The position numbers were made by a program, and so were the translations under genes. Below the pieces are notes generated by a model. The model saw only the letters and a program-made list of their open reading frames with translations. It made no database searches and was not told the origin of the DNA. A DNA stretch of 64,000 bases from Lineolata rhizophorae (Eukaryota > Ascomycota > Dothideomycetes > Lineolatales > Lineolataceae), in assembly GCA_010093515.1 (NCBI GenBank), contig MU001688.1, positions 373,394 through 437,393 of the forward strand, read 5' to 3'. This document shows, one piece after another, positions 33,198 to 44,500 of this stretch (its first letter is position 1; every line of letters starts with the position of its first letter).

Positions 33198-34019
33198 AAG
33201 CACTGTGATTTTCAGGTGATTGAAACGAATGCCTAGGTCATCGTAGACGAGCACCTGTGTATCTCCCGGAAAAGAGCTGGTTAATGTTACCTCCAGCAGG
33301 TGGAGTTACACACAAGGAGCTCATGTAGTACGCTCAAGGTCCATTGGCCCGGATATTGTGTGGGCAGGAGTTCTAGGGTTTTAAGGAGACATGGGCATCG
33401 GCGGATCGTGGATGTGCCCTGTCTTTTGTTACGCATTAAAAACTAGTCCGGGTTAGGGTGGAGCGAAATGAGAATTTTCTTGGCTTCGAACTTCCAACCG
33501 TGCCTATGGCAAGCTGATGCTAGAATATTTCCGTCGTGAATGCATAATGGTCTCTGAGATAACGCCATAATTTTTGCCTTAGGCCAGGAGCTTGAACAAG
33601 GAACTCGTACTCCATATAGTCGTACACAACAGTAGAATACGAACAATTAGGCACGGAATCGAACTTTGGTAAGATATGCTAATCTTAAGGGAGAAACCAA
33701 AGCCTAAAAGCCTGTGCATAGACTAGAAGAATAAAGAGCGCAGTCTAGCTTATTATGGATATTGAGGAACGACACCTTACAACTTAAAAACATTATCCAT
33801 ATACATTCACGGATTATAGAGCGCTGAGAAGCCCATATAATGTTATGATAGTCTCTGCACGTAGTTCAGAAAACCGTGCCAGGTAATATTGCGGTATCAT
33901 ACCGTCGGACGAGTTAATGTTTAACAAAGCACATGAAAGGCTCACTCTAGCCGTAAGACAGGCTAGGAAGAATCGTTTCCGAGAATCAGACGGCTCTGTT
34001 CAGCCCAGGTAGTCCTGGA
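33198..34019. other. gene-free stretch after SEC27
   Basis: SEC27 3' flank and AT-rich DNA. No gene recognised. Confidence 0.45.
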
Positions 34020-34950
34020 ATGCGGATCGCTACAGTGGCAACTTCGAATCTACAGGAGACGTTGCTATCTACGACATCAGCTTTTTTTCCACGGATGACG
34101 TGTCTAATTTATCTACGCTAGACTTCGCTAAGGATGGCGGTGCTCTTTCCACAAAGCAAAATTCCAAGCTTGGAGAATTTCAATCTCCATTGTCCTCAAC
34201 TGAATGCCTTACAGTGGAACAGAATGACCAATTCGAACCTGGCATCACTCAACAGTTCCCTTAGGGTTACGCTCAGCGACAATTTTTCCGTTATTAGTCT
34301 TCCTCTGGAAATTACCGCCCGTTTAGTTGCGGCCTGCGAAGCCCAAGACTGCGGATTGCGCCCTGGCAATCTGTTTCCGATTGGCGATACCTCTCTTCGT
34401 CCTATTTCTCTTCCTTTGGCGGGCTCTGGGAAATAGACTTACAGTCTCGAGAAGCAGCCCAAAGAAATTTCAAGTTCTAATGTGTCATCAATCGCCTCGA
34501 CCTTGATTTCTCAGAGATCGTCAATCAAAGTCTTACAGTGGAGTCTCCAAACTTACTAAAAGTTTCCCTTCCGAAGTTGGACAGAGTCGACAACGTATGC
34601 ATGTCTCAAAACAACGATCTGCTCAAAATTACTGCAAACAGGATCACCCGAGCCAATACAATTGACCTGGAAGGCAATTTTACGAAGTAAATAAATAGCA
34701 GCAACTCGGTCGAAACCAGATGCTAACGGCAAATCCAACTCCCACGATATTGGATTCTTCTCCCTCGAAGTAGTCACGGGCGACTTCAGCGCCCAACGCA
34801 GCCCTGGCATGGACTGCTCCTGGTTCAACAAGAACTCTCGAACAAGAACAAGTTGCAGGAGGGCAATGAGTTGCCTGCTGGCGGATGGCTGGACAGGTGG
34901 AATTGAAGGCGACGCAAGTGCGGCAGGAATTGCCCGGTTGATGAGCATGC
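34020..34950 (+). pseudogene. decayed L-domain (ECM33/SPS2-like) cell-surface protein gene
   Basis: Read through stops and frame changes, the stretch gives the short beta-strand repeats of receptor-L-domain cell-wall proteins. Pieces in order: GDVAIYDISFFSTDDVSNLS, then KLGEFQSPLSSTECLTVEQN, then SLTVESPNLLKVSLPKLDRV, CMSQNNDLLKITANRI, TIDLEGNFTK, and finally VVTGDFSAQRSPGMDCSWFN. The last piece resembles the terminal cysteine-containing segment of ECM33-type proteins just before their GPI-anchor region. Stops and frameshifts fall between the pieces and no signal peptide or GPI signal was found, so the gene is dead. Function of intact relatives: GPI-anchored proteins that help organise the cell wall. 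The family call rests on repeat pattern, not on an alignment. Confidence 0.45.
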
Positions 34951-35440
34951 GATCGCGGTTGATATGGAGTCTTAGGAATTGAAGTAGCAGAGATACTACG
35001 CGTGAATTCTGAGATTGAATTTCAGCATGTACATACGTTCACCGAAACGTGTCCCTAGTTCTTCCGCGTCGTGACATTTTTTCTGTTCGTAAAACAGAAA
35101 GATCGACCAATTAGCAAGCTACAATAAGTGTTGGAATTCCTTATTTGGTTATTGCTATAGGGTATAGAGCCAAACTTGAATAAAGTGTCGGTCAGACTCC
35201 GGTGGAAATCTGGAATGGGTAGGCCAAGTCCATTGACAATGGAAAGATGGTGCTAAAATTTCGCAAATCATTCGGCAACTTTTCGCTGCCGACTTCCGTA
35301 CGGCTGTGTTTAGAGACAGTGAGGTGCCTTCCAAAAGTTCGTGCGTGAGCAGGGATCTGACTCAGGTATCGGCAGAACTTCCAAATTAGGAAAGTATCTA
35401 TCTACCTCTACCTACATTTTTACCTTTTGGATACTCATTA
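34951..35440. other. gene-free stretch
   Basis: AT-rich intergenic DNA between the L-domain relic and the palindromic element. No feature recognised. Confidence 0.4.
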
Positions 35441-35584
35441 TGTTAGCATGTATATAGTTCCTAGCCAGCAGCATCGCACCAAGGTGCGATACTCCTAGCC
35501 TGCAACTAGCCAACTTGGCCAAATGACTAGTACAGTATCGCACCTTGGCGCGATACTGCTGGAGGAACTATATACATGCTAACA
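35441..35584. repeat. 144-bp palindromic MITE-like element with nested hairpins
   Basis: The outer arms are a perfect 22-nt inverted repeat: 35441-35462 (TGTTAGCATGTATATAGTTC plus CT) and its reverse complement at 35563-35584. Two further hairpins are nested inside: ATCGCACC-AA-GGTGCGAT at 35473-35490 (8-bp perfect arms) and CAGTATCGCACC-TT-GGCGCGATACTG at 35533-35558 (12-bp arms, one mismatch). They share the word ATCGCACC. The size, the perfect terminal repeats and the lack of coding suggest a MITE or the compound end of a DNA transposon. It lies directly beside a Tc1/mariner relic (35590 onward). I could not establish the target-site duplication. Confidence 0.65.
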
Positions 35585-35589
35585 GTACT

Positions 35590-35960
35590 TAAGATACTAT
35601 TGAAGACGCTCCGCTTTTATCTTCTCTGCTAATCCAGGCTTGCGAGTTGGCCTTATCTTCTTAAAACCCGCCTCCTTAAGGATACGCTATACTGTCTATA
35701 TTAAAATATCCAAGCCTTCGCTGCTGAGTTTACCAGCAAGGCTAGCGTATAACTTTTCTCGTCTGTATCTATCCTTACGTACTTCCTTAATTATAGAATT
35801 AATTGTCTCGTCCATCTGCTTCGTTAGGCACCCTAAACGAGGTATATCTGTAACGTACGCTACTATCGCTATACATAATACTGCCTCTAGATCGTTGTAC
35901 TACCTCTCCGCTACTACGCTACCTCTACTACGCTACTATTACTATATACAACCCTATACA
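35590..35960 (-). mobile_element. Tc1/mariner-type transposase relic, stop-containing (RIP-like)
   Basis: On the minus strand, one frame reads TKQMDETINSIIKEVRKDRY, then LYASLAGKLSSEGLDILI, stop, TV, stop, RILKEAGFKKIRPTRKPGLA, EKIKAERLQ, stop, YLK. This is the N-terminal DNA-binding part of a fungal Tc1/mariner transposase, whose usual ending is RIL...GF...PTRKPGLT.KM...RL.W. The stops at Trp (TGG to TAG) and Gln (CAG to TAG) positions are the changes repeat-induced point mutation makes. The DDE catalytic domain is missing: the sense sequence ends at about 35593, next to the palindromic element, which may be its terminus. About 35880-35950 is an imperfect CTACTACG-type simple repeat. Confidence 0.6.
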
Positions 35961-36575
35961 ATACTATATTAGACACCGCACAATTCGAATTTTAGAAGTC
36001 GAGTGGAGCAGAGCGGAGCGAGACCCTTTTTCGGCGCCGTACGTGCGGTAGTAGTCGGGTGGAGCGACAGCGGGCCCCCTGCGAGTAAAGCGAGCAGCGA
36101 GGGAGCCGAAGGCCCGACCTCGCTTTCTCAGCGTCCGACACACCGACACACGCACCGCGACAATGCTTTTACAAATGTGCAAATGAATATGTTAGGTTAG
36201 AATCTGAGAGCAGTAAAGCTTTGGCTTAAAGCAACAACCGTTGTAGTGCAATGTCTACTGGATGTGCGAGCGGTCTTTTAACATGGCATTTCGCCCGCGG
36301 AAGGATGATGTAGGGGTGTAGCTACATACTACGTAGTAAAGCACTTGTAAGAGACGCTCGATGCGTCACGTGTATTAACTTGCTCGGACAGAATTGACGC
36401 CGATCTACCGTAGCGGCGCGGCGGACGAGGGGATCTAAAAGGCCAACGCGAAAATATAAATCGGCACTGGTCCTAGCTATTCAACCCAAGCAAGCTACTA
36501 TACGACAATCGACTCGAACGACTTCAATTGAATAGTGGGAAGAGACGACCTACGCATTTCGCAATAGCAATCAAC
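35961..36575. other. gap between transposon relic and dehydrogenase gene
   Basis: The left part (about 35990-36160) is GC-rich and could be further transposon sequence; the right part is the presumed dehydrogenase promoter. A palindromic TACTACGTAGTA lies at about 36327-36338. No gene supported. Confidence 0.4.
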
Positions 36576-37836
36576 ATGGTTCCACAAGTGGCATGGATAG
36601 GATTAGGGAATATCGGACGTGTAAGTTCTGTTTTTGTCTCGAGAGAGCACTGCAGATGCTTTAATGATATTGTCTTGTCGAGATCCGGATTGAATGCGAT
36701 GCCAAACGAGACTGGATTCATAAACCAAAGCACTTTGCAGCATGGCCAGTCATCTTTCATGAACCAATGGATTTTCAATCCAGAACGCTCAATCCCACTA
36801 TCTGGTCTTTGTTATTTCAGGGAAACCAGGTTATCACTCTAACTCTTTTCTAGGGGATGAGCACTAACCTAGCCAACAAATTCCCCCACGAAAGCCCCAT
36901 TCTCCTTTACAACCGCACCACAGCTCGCGCCGAGTCCCATGCCGCGACGCTTGACGGCAAAGCCAAAGTCGCCACGAGCATCCCCGACGCCGTCGTACCA
37001 TCGGACGTTATTTTCATCTGCGTCGGCGACGACGAGGCACTGGCGGCAACGATCGACGAGGCGCTCGCCGTGCCCGGCGGCGCTAGCGGGAAACTATTTG
37101 TAGACTGCTCGACTGTCCATCCCGACACAACGACCAGGATAGCCGAGCAAATCACGGGGGCTGGGGCCGAGTTCGTCGCTTCGCCAGGTGTGTAATGAGA
37201 ACCTTCCGACTTCCCCATAAGAAGCAGAATTTCCATTTCGTTGGTACGCATCGACCGCTAACCTGCCGGTGCCGCAACGAAGTCTTCGGCGCGCCGGCCA
37301 TGGCCGACTCCGGCCAGCTAATCATGGTGCTCGCGGGGCCGGCCGCTTCCGTGTCCAAAGTGGTCCCCTACACCGTCGGCGTCATGGCGCGGGCCAACAT
37401 CGACTTCTCGGACCAGCCGTGCGCCAAGTCTACGCTGCTCAAGATCGTCGGCAATGCCCTCGTCCTCAACATGGTCGAGATGCTGTCCGAGGCGCACGTG
37501 CTGGCCGAGAAGTCCGGGCTCGGCACCGCGCAGCTGCACCAGTTCGTGTCGGCCATGCTCCCCGGGCCGTACGCGGGCTACAGCACCAGGATGACCGAGG
37601 GCGATTATTGGAGGAGGAAGGAGCCGCTGTTTGCGGTCGATTTGGCTAGGAAGGATGCGAGCCATATGTTTCATTTGGCTGAGTCGAGCGGGTGCAAGTT
37701 GCCGAATGTTGAGACAGCAGATAGGCACTTGAAGATGGTGAAGGAGCATATGGGTGAACGAGGGGATATTAGTAGCATCTATGGGGCGTGTAGGGTCGAC
37801 GGCGGGCTAAAATTTGAGAACGACGGGAAGGAATGA
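36576..37836 (+). CDS. beta-hydroxyacid dehydrogenase, 3-hydroxyisobutyrate dehydrogenase family
   Basis: NAD(P)-dependent oxidoreductase of the 6-phosphogluconate/3-hydroxyisobutyrate dehydrogenase superfamily. Three exons: 36576-36620, 36854-37187 and 37283-37836, separated by introns of 233 nt (branch CTCTAACTC) and 95 nt (branch CGCTAACCTG). Junctions keep frame and rebuild GLGNIGRGMSTNLA and VASPVFGAPAMAD; product 310 residues. The Rossmann glycine motif is GLGNIGRGM (residues 9-17). Other motifs are FVDCSTVHPDTT (substrate-binding loop) and the catalytic-lysine helix (AKSTLLKIVGNALVLNMVEM), followed by MLPGPYAGYSTRM and a C-terminal helical domain. The exact substrate cannot be read from the sequence: fungal relatives include 3-hydroxyisobutyrate, glyoxylate/succinic-semialdehyde and uncharacterised reductases. 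It converges on KRR1, 196 bp away. Confidence 0.88.
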
Positions 37837-38032
37837 GGGTGGAGATGGAACGGCCAAACTATGCCTAATACCTCGAAGCCTAAAAGTGGACATGTAGAGC
37901 GAAATATCGAGATGAAAAAAAAAAAAAGTATTGATAGTCATAGGTATCGAGCTTCGCAGCGGATTACACTGAACGCCAGGGAATGCTAGAAGCCCATACA
38001 ATCCTTTAGTGAAGAAAAATCCGGCAGAATTA

Positions 38033-39127
<1,095 letters not shown>

Positions 39128-39985
39128 GGCGGGCGGGGGTGTGAGGTGTTTCTGCTCAAGGAAAACTTTGGATGCGATTATTTTTTGGCGACGCGGGCAA
39201 AAAATCTGGGAAGAGCTTGAATCCCGGGGCCAATCATGGCCTTTGTGCGTGCTAGCCAATCACGCTGCGGGGTACTTTATCGATTGTGTTGGTCAGCCTA
39301 ATCCGGTTAGCTCTGGTCTGTTCCAGAGTGGTTCCGCAAAACCACCACGACACTCGATCATGGGAGTAGGAGTTGATAGTGCGAACCCGAAAACATTCCA
39401 ACGAATGCAGACACGCAATTGGCTATCATTTCTGCATTTAGTCGCATCGTAGGTGCTGGGTGGGCTTGCCGCGGTCCCAACCAATCGCACATGGCCCACC
39501 AGCTTGTTCGCACCCAGTGCAATGACGTCCCTAAGCGGACGGGCTGCCGCTGCCGCATCTCCTCCACCGAGATGGCTTCTTCCTCTCAAGTTCACCTTCC
39601 TCGGCATGCGTCAGGATAGCTCATTGGCTTCACCGGTTCGATTCATGCCACACCGCTCGCGGCAGGTGCGGCCCACTTCTGTTGAGGTGCCTGGTTCAGC
39701 CCGGCGTTTCCTTCCTTAGGGCTTCCCCTTCCGAATGTGGTAGATGCCTGTTTCCACCACGTGGCAGCCCTGCAAGGCCGTAGGCAGCAGTATCCAGCAG
39801 CCTGGAACGCGCACTTTGACCGCGTCGAGGTCAAAATGCCTTCTTCCGCCCTCCGTCCTGCTTCTTTCTTCAACCTCATCATCACCCTCGCTTTCACCTT
39901 CATTCACGCTCGCTTTCACCTTCGCCTTCTGCCATCTCTGGCCCTTCTGTCTTTCACCTTCTTCATCACGCTCCCTGCCGCCACG
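39128..39985. other. divergent promoter region of KRR1 and the membrane protein
   Basis: An 858-bp region with a strongly pyrimidine-rich tract at about 39840-39980 just before the plus-strand start, typical of a fungal 5' leader. An ATG at 39836 is in frame with the membrane-protein gene but would translate this tract into a hydrophobic leader; I treat it as untranslated. Confidence 0.5.
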
Positions 39986-41520
39986 ATGGCCACTGCACCT
40001 GACCGTCTGCACGAGGGTGCTAATGCTCCTGCCATGCCGAAGCCGGCCGACTGGCAGGACCAAACCGACCTCACCCAGACCATCATCGTCGCCCGTGCGA
40101 CTCTGGTGCTCCTGTCAACCATCGCCATCGCCATTCGATGCTACACGAGGAAGTTCCTCGATCGCAAGATTCTACTTGAAGATTGTAAGCATATGCCCTT
40201 CATCTGACTCCAATCGCCACGTGCGGCCACTAACACGTCTTCAGGGCTCACCGTGCTTGGCTGGGCTTTGTGGATGACCTATGTGTCTGTCACCAGCTTC
40301 TTTGATCAGCATGGCGGTGGACTTCATCAGTGGAAGTTGACCATGGCAGATTTGGCCGAGATGCTCAAAGTAAGATTGCCCCAGCTCACATTACTTGCGG
40401 GAGATTTACGCCAACTAGTGGATCTACATCTCAGCCATTCTCTACGGACCGACCGTCACCGTCATCCGCGCTGCAATCTGTGTCATGTACATGAGAATGT
40501 TTGTCACGCGCCAGGGCAAGAACTACTTCTACTGGGGCGCGCATGCCATTCTCTGGTCCAATGTCATCACATACTCCGTTTGCACCGCGTTCCAGATCTT
40601 CGCCTGCCACCCGCGCGAGCGTTACTGGGGCGGCCACAGGATCGACGGGTGGTGCTTCAACATCGATGCCATGAACATCGCGTCGGCCACCTTCAACTCG
40701 ATCAGCGACTTCGCCCTTTTGCTGCTGCCGCAGAGCGTCATCTGGAAGCTGCACCTTCCCGTTCGGCGGCGCATCGGCCTTTCGCTCATCTTCATCGGTG
40801 GCTTGGGGTTAGTTCACTATGCTCCCTCTCATATAATGTTGGAATTCAGATCTCTCTTACGTGTTCTCTAGTGCCTGCGCCTGCTCTGTCGTCCGCCTGG
40901 CGTACTGCGTCATCCTCCTAAACAAGGTGGACCTGTCGTACTACCTGGCGGCTATGGGCCTCTGGGTGTACGCTGAGATCGCCGTCGGCCTCATCTGCGC
41001 TTCCACGCCCACCTTCCCGCGGTTCTGGAAGCACGTGGCGCCCAAGTTGGCTAGGGTAGGCGGCAAGATTCGTATTCGCCGCCGCCTTGGCGGGCGGATC
41101 AATTCCCGTGGGCTCAGCGACACCGCACTGTCGTTCCCACCCACTCCGACGGAGAGCCAGCGCGACGCCCTGGACAACTCCGAGGAGTTGGGTGGCGGCA
41201 AGTACCTTGGCCATCCCGCTGTCCCGCCGCCTTCGGCGGGCGTGGAGCTGCGTGACCTGCCACCAGTCCGCCGCGGCCCGCACGGTCGTCCGATGCCCGC
41301 TCCTTTGCACGACCCGTTCCCTTTTCCGACGTTCTCTCGTGACGGCTTCACGAGAGTGGATGTCCAGGGCGGTCTCCGCGCACCTTTCCCTTCTCCCTCG
41401 CTTCCTCACCCGGCGCGGGGTATCCGCAGGACGGTCGAGGTGACCGTCACATCCCGTTGCGCGTCTTCAGTCGCGCGTAGCGAGGCCCGCGGTGCCGAAG
41501 CGGCGCCTCACGCTCCTTGA
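39986..41520 (+). CDS. rhodopsin-domain (SAT4/PTH11-like) seven-helix membrane protein
   Basis: Integral membrane protein of a large, expanded Pezizomycotina family, often annotated as rhodopsin-domain or PTH11-like; individual functions are mostly unknown. Four exons: 39986-40184, 40245-40369, 40419-40807 and 40872-41520, with introns of 60, 49 and 64 nt. Junctions keep frame; product 453 residues. Helices and family signatures: TIIVARATLVLLSTIAIAIR (TM1), LTVLGWALWMTYVSVTSF (TM2), WIYISAILYGPTVTVIRAAI (TM3), WSNVITYSVCTAFQIFACHP (TM4, followed by the family motif for Cys and Trp in GWCFNIDAMNIASATFNSIS), SDFALLLLPQSVIWKLHLP (TM5), SLIFIGGLGACACSVVRLA (TM6), and LAAMGLWVYAEIAVGLICAS (TM7). 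The cytoplasmic tail (about 150 residues) is Pro/Arg-rich. There is no CFEM cysteine domain, so it is not a classic PTH11. An alternative ATG at 39836 is possible. Confidence 0.85.
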
Positions 41521-44500
41521 GATTCTCGGCGCGGGTTACTGGCTGCGTGACGTTCTTGCGACAACCTTGGGTGTTTGGTGTGGGGCATTGGGAGGAACTT
41601 TTGATGGGTCTTGGGTCTCGATGTTTGGGTTTGGTTGGGCTGGTCTTTGTCTTTCCTTGATTTGCACTTTAAAGATGGAAAGTTTTGAAATGAAAAAAAA
41701 AGGGGGTGTTTAGCACGATGGTTTCTTTAGGGTATGTAGGGCTTTTACGGATGAGAAGACTTGCTCAGGTTCCTGATCGGAGGGTGAGCTCCGATTTTAG
41801 GCCTGGGCGAGCTTGTTCTTTTGACACTGCTAGCTTGATTATGATTTGCTGTGATGCTGTGAGTGCCGTGGTCGTGATGGGGCACTTTGGGGTGTCCATA
41901 TAGTAACAAACGCTATTTAGGATCCGTAGTGGCTGATGAGATGCGGTTTTGAGCTAGAAATTGGCTAAATAAGTGGGTAAAAAGATATAAGGACAAGCCC
42001 ACGAGCCCCTAGCAAACGCGGATAATTTGTATTGTCTCAAAACTTTCGCTGTTCACCAGGGTAGCAGATTGAATTTTGTAGCAGAAGACGAGACTCGTCC
42101 CTCAGCTTAGGTCTTCCTTTAGTAGGAAGACAGAGAAGCTAGGTGCAGAATCACGTGCTAACAAAAGGGACGCATGCTTCAGAAGCTGTTTGAGTAATAT
42201 AATGTAGTACAAATGGATAACCAGGTTGTAAAGTTGAGATTGAGGTATCATTGCGGGCTTCGATATCTTCTAAGATAGAGACATTACTCTGATCTATGTT
42301 TTGAAGAACTTGGACATAATATCACAAGCTGATCTAATGTACACCAAACCGTGATAGCTTCCCAAAAACACTGTATAAACGAGATATTTACTGGGAATGC
42401 TATGAGACTACTAAGGCCTAATTATATGCTCAGACATATGTTGTATTGTTAGCCCAAGAAAAGTAGAGTAAGCTGATTGCCATTACTTGTGTGTACACAA
42501 CTCGAGCCTTTTTCCCATGTGGTCTTATAGATAAATGTGAATGCCACAAACCTGAAGTAATGATACTACTACGATATGCCATGCATTGTTCATAAAACCG
42601 CAGCAAATTTACATTGTTTCACGGATATAAAAGAGTACCATGAACACTACTAGATATTGGTATCTAGACGCCTCTAGGAGGTTAACAATCTTTACATATG
42701 CCTGGAGGAGAACAACGGGAGACTTGTATTCTTGGATTAGTCGGAATCGGGTTAAAGAGTACTGCAAGTGTTTGATATTACGAACTGAACTACGGGCCGC
42801 ATGGGTTTCTCAACATTATGACATAACTTTGCATATCCAGTACCGCACAATTGGGAATCTGAAAGTTGCATTTCATCCTTGAAAATGAGCACAGGCCACG
42901 AGCGTGTATAAGCACTAGCTTTTTATTTTGTCTTCACATAAGTTCTATAGCCTATGACACAATAACTAAAATGTTCTAGCACAAGAAGAGATCAGCTAGT
43001 GCTAACAGAATATTCACAAATCAAACGATCGTAGGTCAATTCAAGAACTACCTATCCTATAGAAGCTATCGCAACGGGCATTCTGGTATCTAGGAACCCC
43101 CACTAAGTGGCGCTGAACTGTTGTGTGACACTCGTCTGACATCAGCATATCACGGTCTGGGCCAGCTCATTTCGCCGATTGATGCACTTCGTATCATTTC
43201 CCCGATCTTCTGTCCCACACCCGAACCCAGCAACATGGATTTCAGAGCGCTCAATTGACCGCCGCTTCACCGAGCCGATAGCGGAGCTGTAACTTTAGAG
43301 AAAAGGCGGTATCCATCATCACGGTCATTTTTCATGGGCGTCTTCGTGATCCGAGGAGCTGGGATAAGCAGCTGGAGACCTACGGTCATTCAGGCACGTC
43401 TTGGGGCTCATCGTCTATGTAGTAGAGATGACGGCAACGATGTTGACGGCGCACAGAAAAAGGGTCTCAAAGGGTGGGGCCGAGATGACGATTGATTGCG
43501 GCGGGCCTATGCGCGCGAAAGACAAAAGTTGTGGCCCTTAGCAGCTTCGTCCTCACCTCATACGTACAGGACGCCAAGTCGACGGTCGCACACCTGTCGT
43601 GCTCCGTACAACCGGCAAAGTCGGCGGACAGCGTAAGTCACCTAAAAGCTGGATTGGCAAGTGCGAAAAATGACGACACAGCAAGAGAGCACAAAAGGAA
43701 TGGAAAAAGAAATGCCGACCGAAAAGAAAGTTAAAGGGAAAGAAGGCCATCACGCCAGGAAAAGTTTTCATCACGATGCGCGCATCCCGCCGTTGAACAG
43801 AATTTGAAGCCGTACCGGCACCCGACTGGTCGATGGACTAGGTCCTCAGCAATCCCACCCACCAATCGCGAATTCCCTCAAGAGGGAAAAGAAAAAAAAA
43901 AAAAAGCCCGCGGACCGGCACGAAGCGGGAAGTTGAAGCGGGCACGAACGGGACCGACGAAGTGGCCTGTTGAAGACCCACCCCCAGGCCCGGCGCCCAA
44001 CCCACGTAGTACGCGGCGCGCCGAGCACTTCGCTCGGAAAGCGAACAGGAAAAACGTGCCGGGCCATGCCATGGATGGGACAATTCCGCGCGTGCGGTTA
44101 CGTGCGTCCGGAGCGGTTGCGTACCGTACCGTGCGGTAGGCACATACCTAGCGGTACCTAAGGCTCGGGCCGCGAGCAAGCAATGGCGCGCCGCCGTTGG
44201 GGGTCCCTCTCCTCCCATTCAAACTCCTTTTTTCTCGGGTTGCTCTCCCGCGCGGGCCCGCGGATCGTCCAATGTTGTTCGGGCTTTGTCGGGGACAGCC
44301 GCGCCCGGTGGTGCAATCAACGGCGATGGCCGCTAGTAGATTTGTACATACATACCTAGGTAGGCGGTCCTACCACGGGGAAGTTGTTCGCTGGCACAGC
44401 CTGGCCGGGGGAGGGGGGGCCCGCTAGCGCCGCGTCGGGCAAGTGCGGGTCCGTTGCGTCATCAGTCCGAGTTGTGGCGGGTCGCATGGCCACACTTGGC

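Noticed and set aside
33640-33700. GTTCGATTCC-like word on the minus strand, suggesting a tRNA T-loop
   Set aside because: The flanking bases do not form a T-stem, and no acceptor or anticodon arm could be placed.
39836-39985. Alternative start of the seven-helix membrane protein at 39836
   Set aside because: The extra 50 residues come from a CT-rich tract that looks like untranslated leader; kept only as a possibility.
41492-41713. 73-codon frame at the 3' end of the membrane-protein gene
   Set aside because: It overlaps the last codons of the real gene in another frame and continues into its 3' flank.
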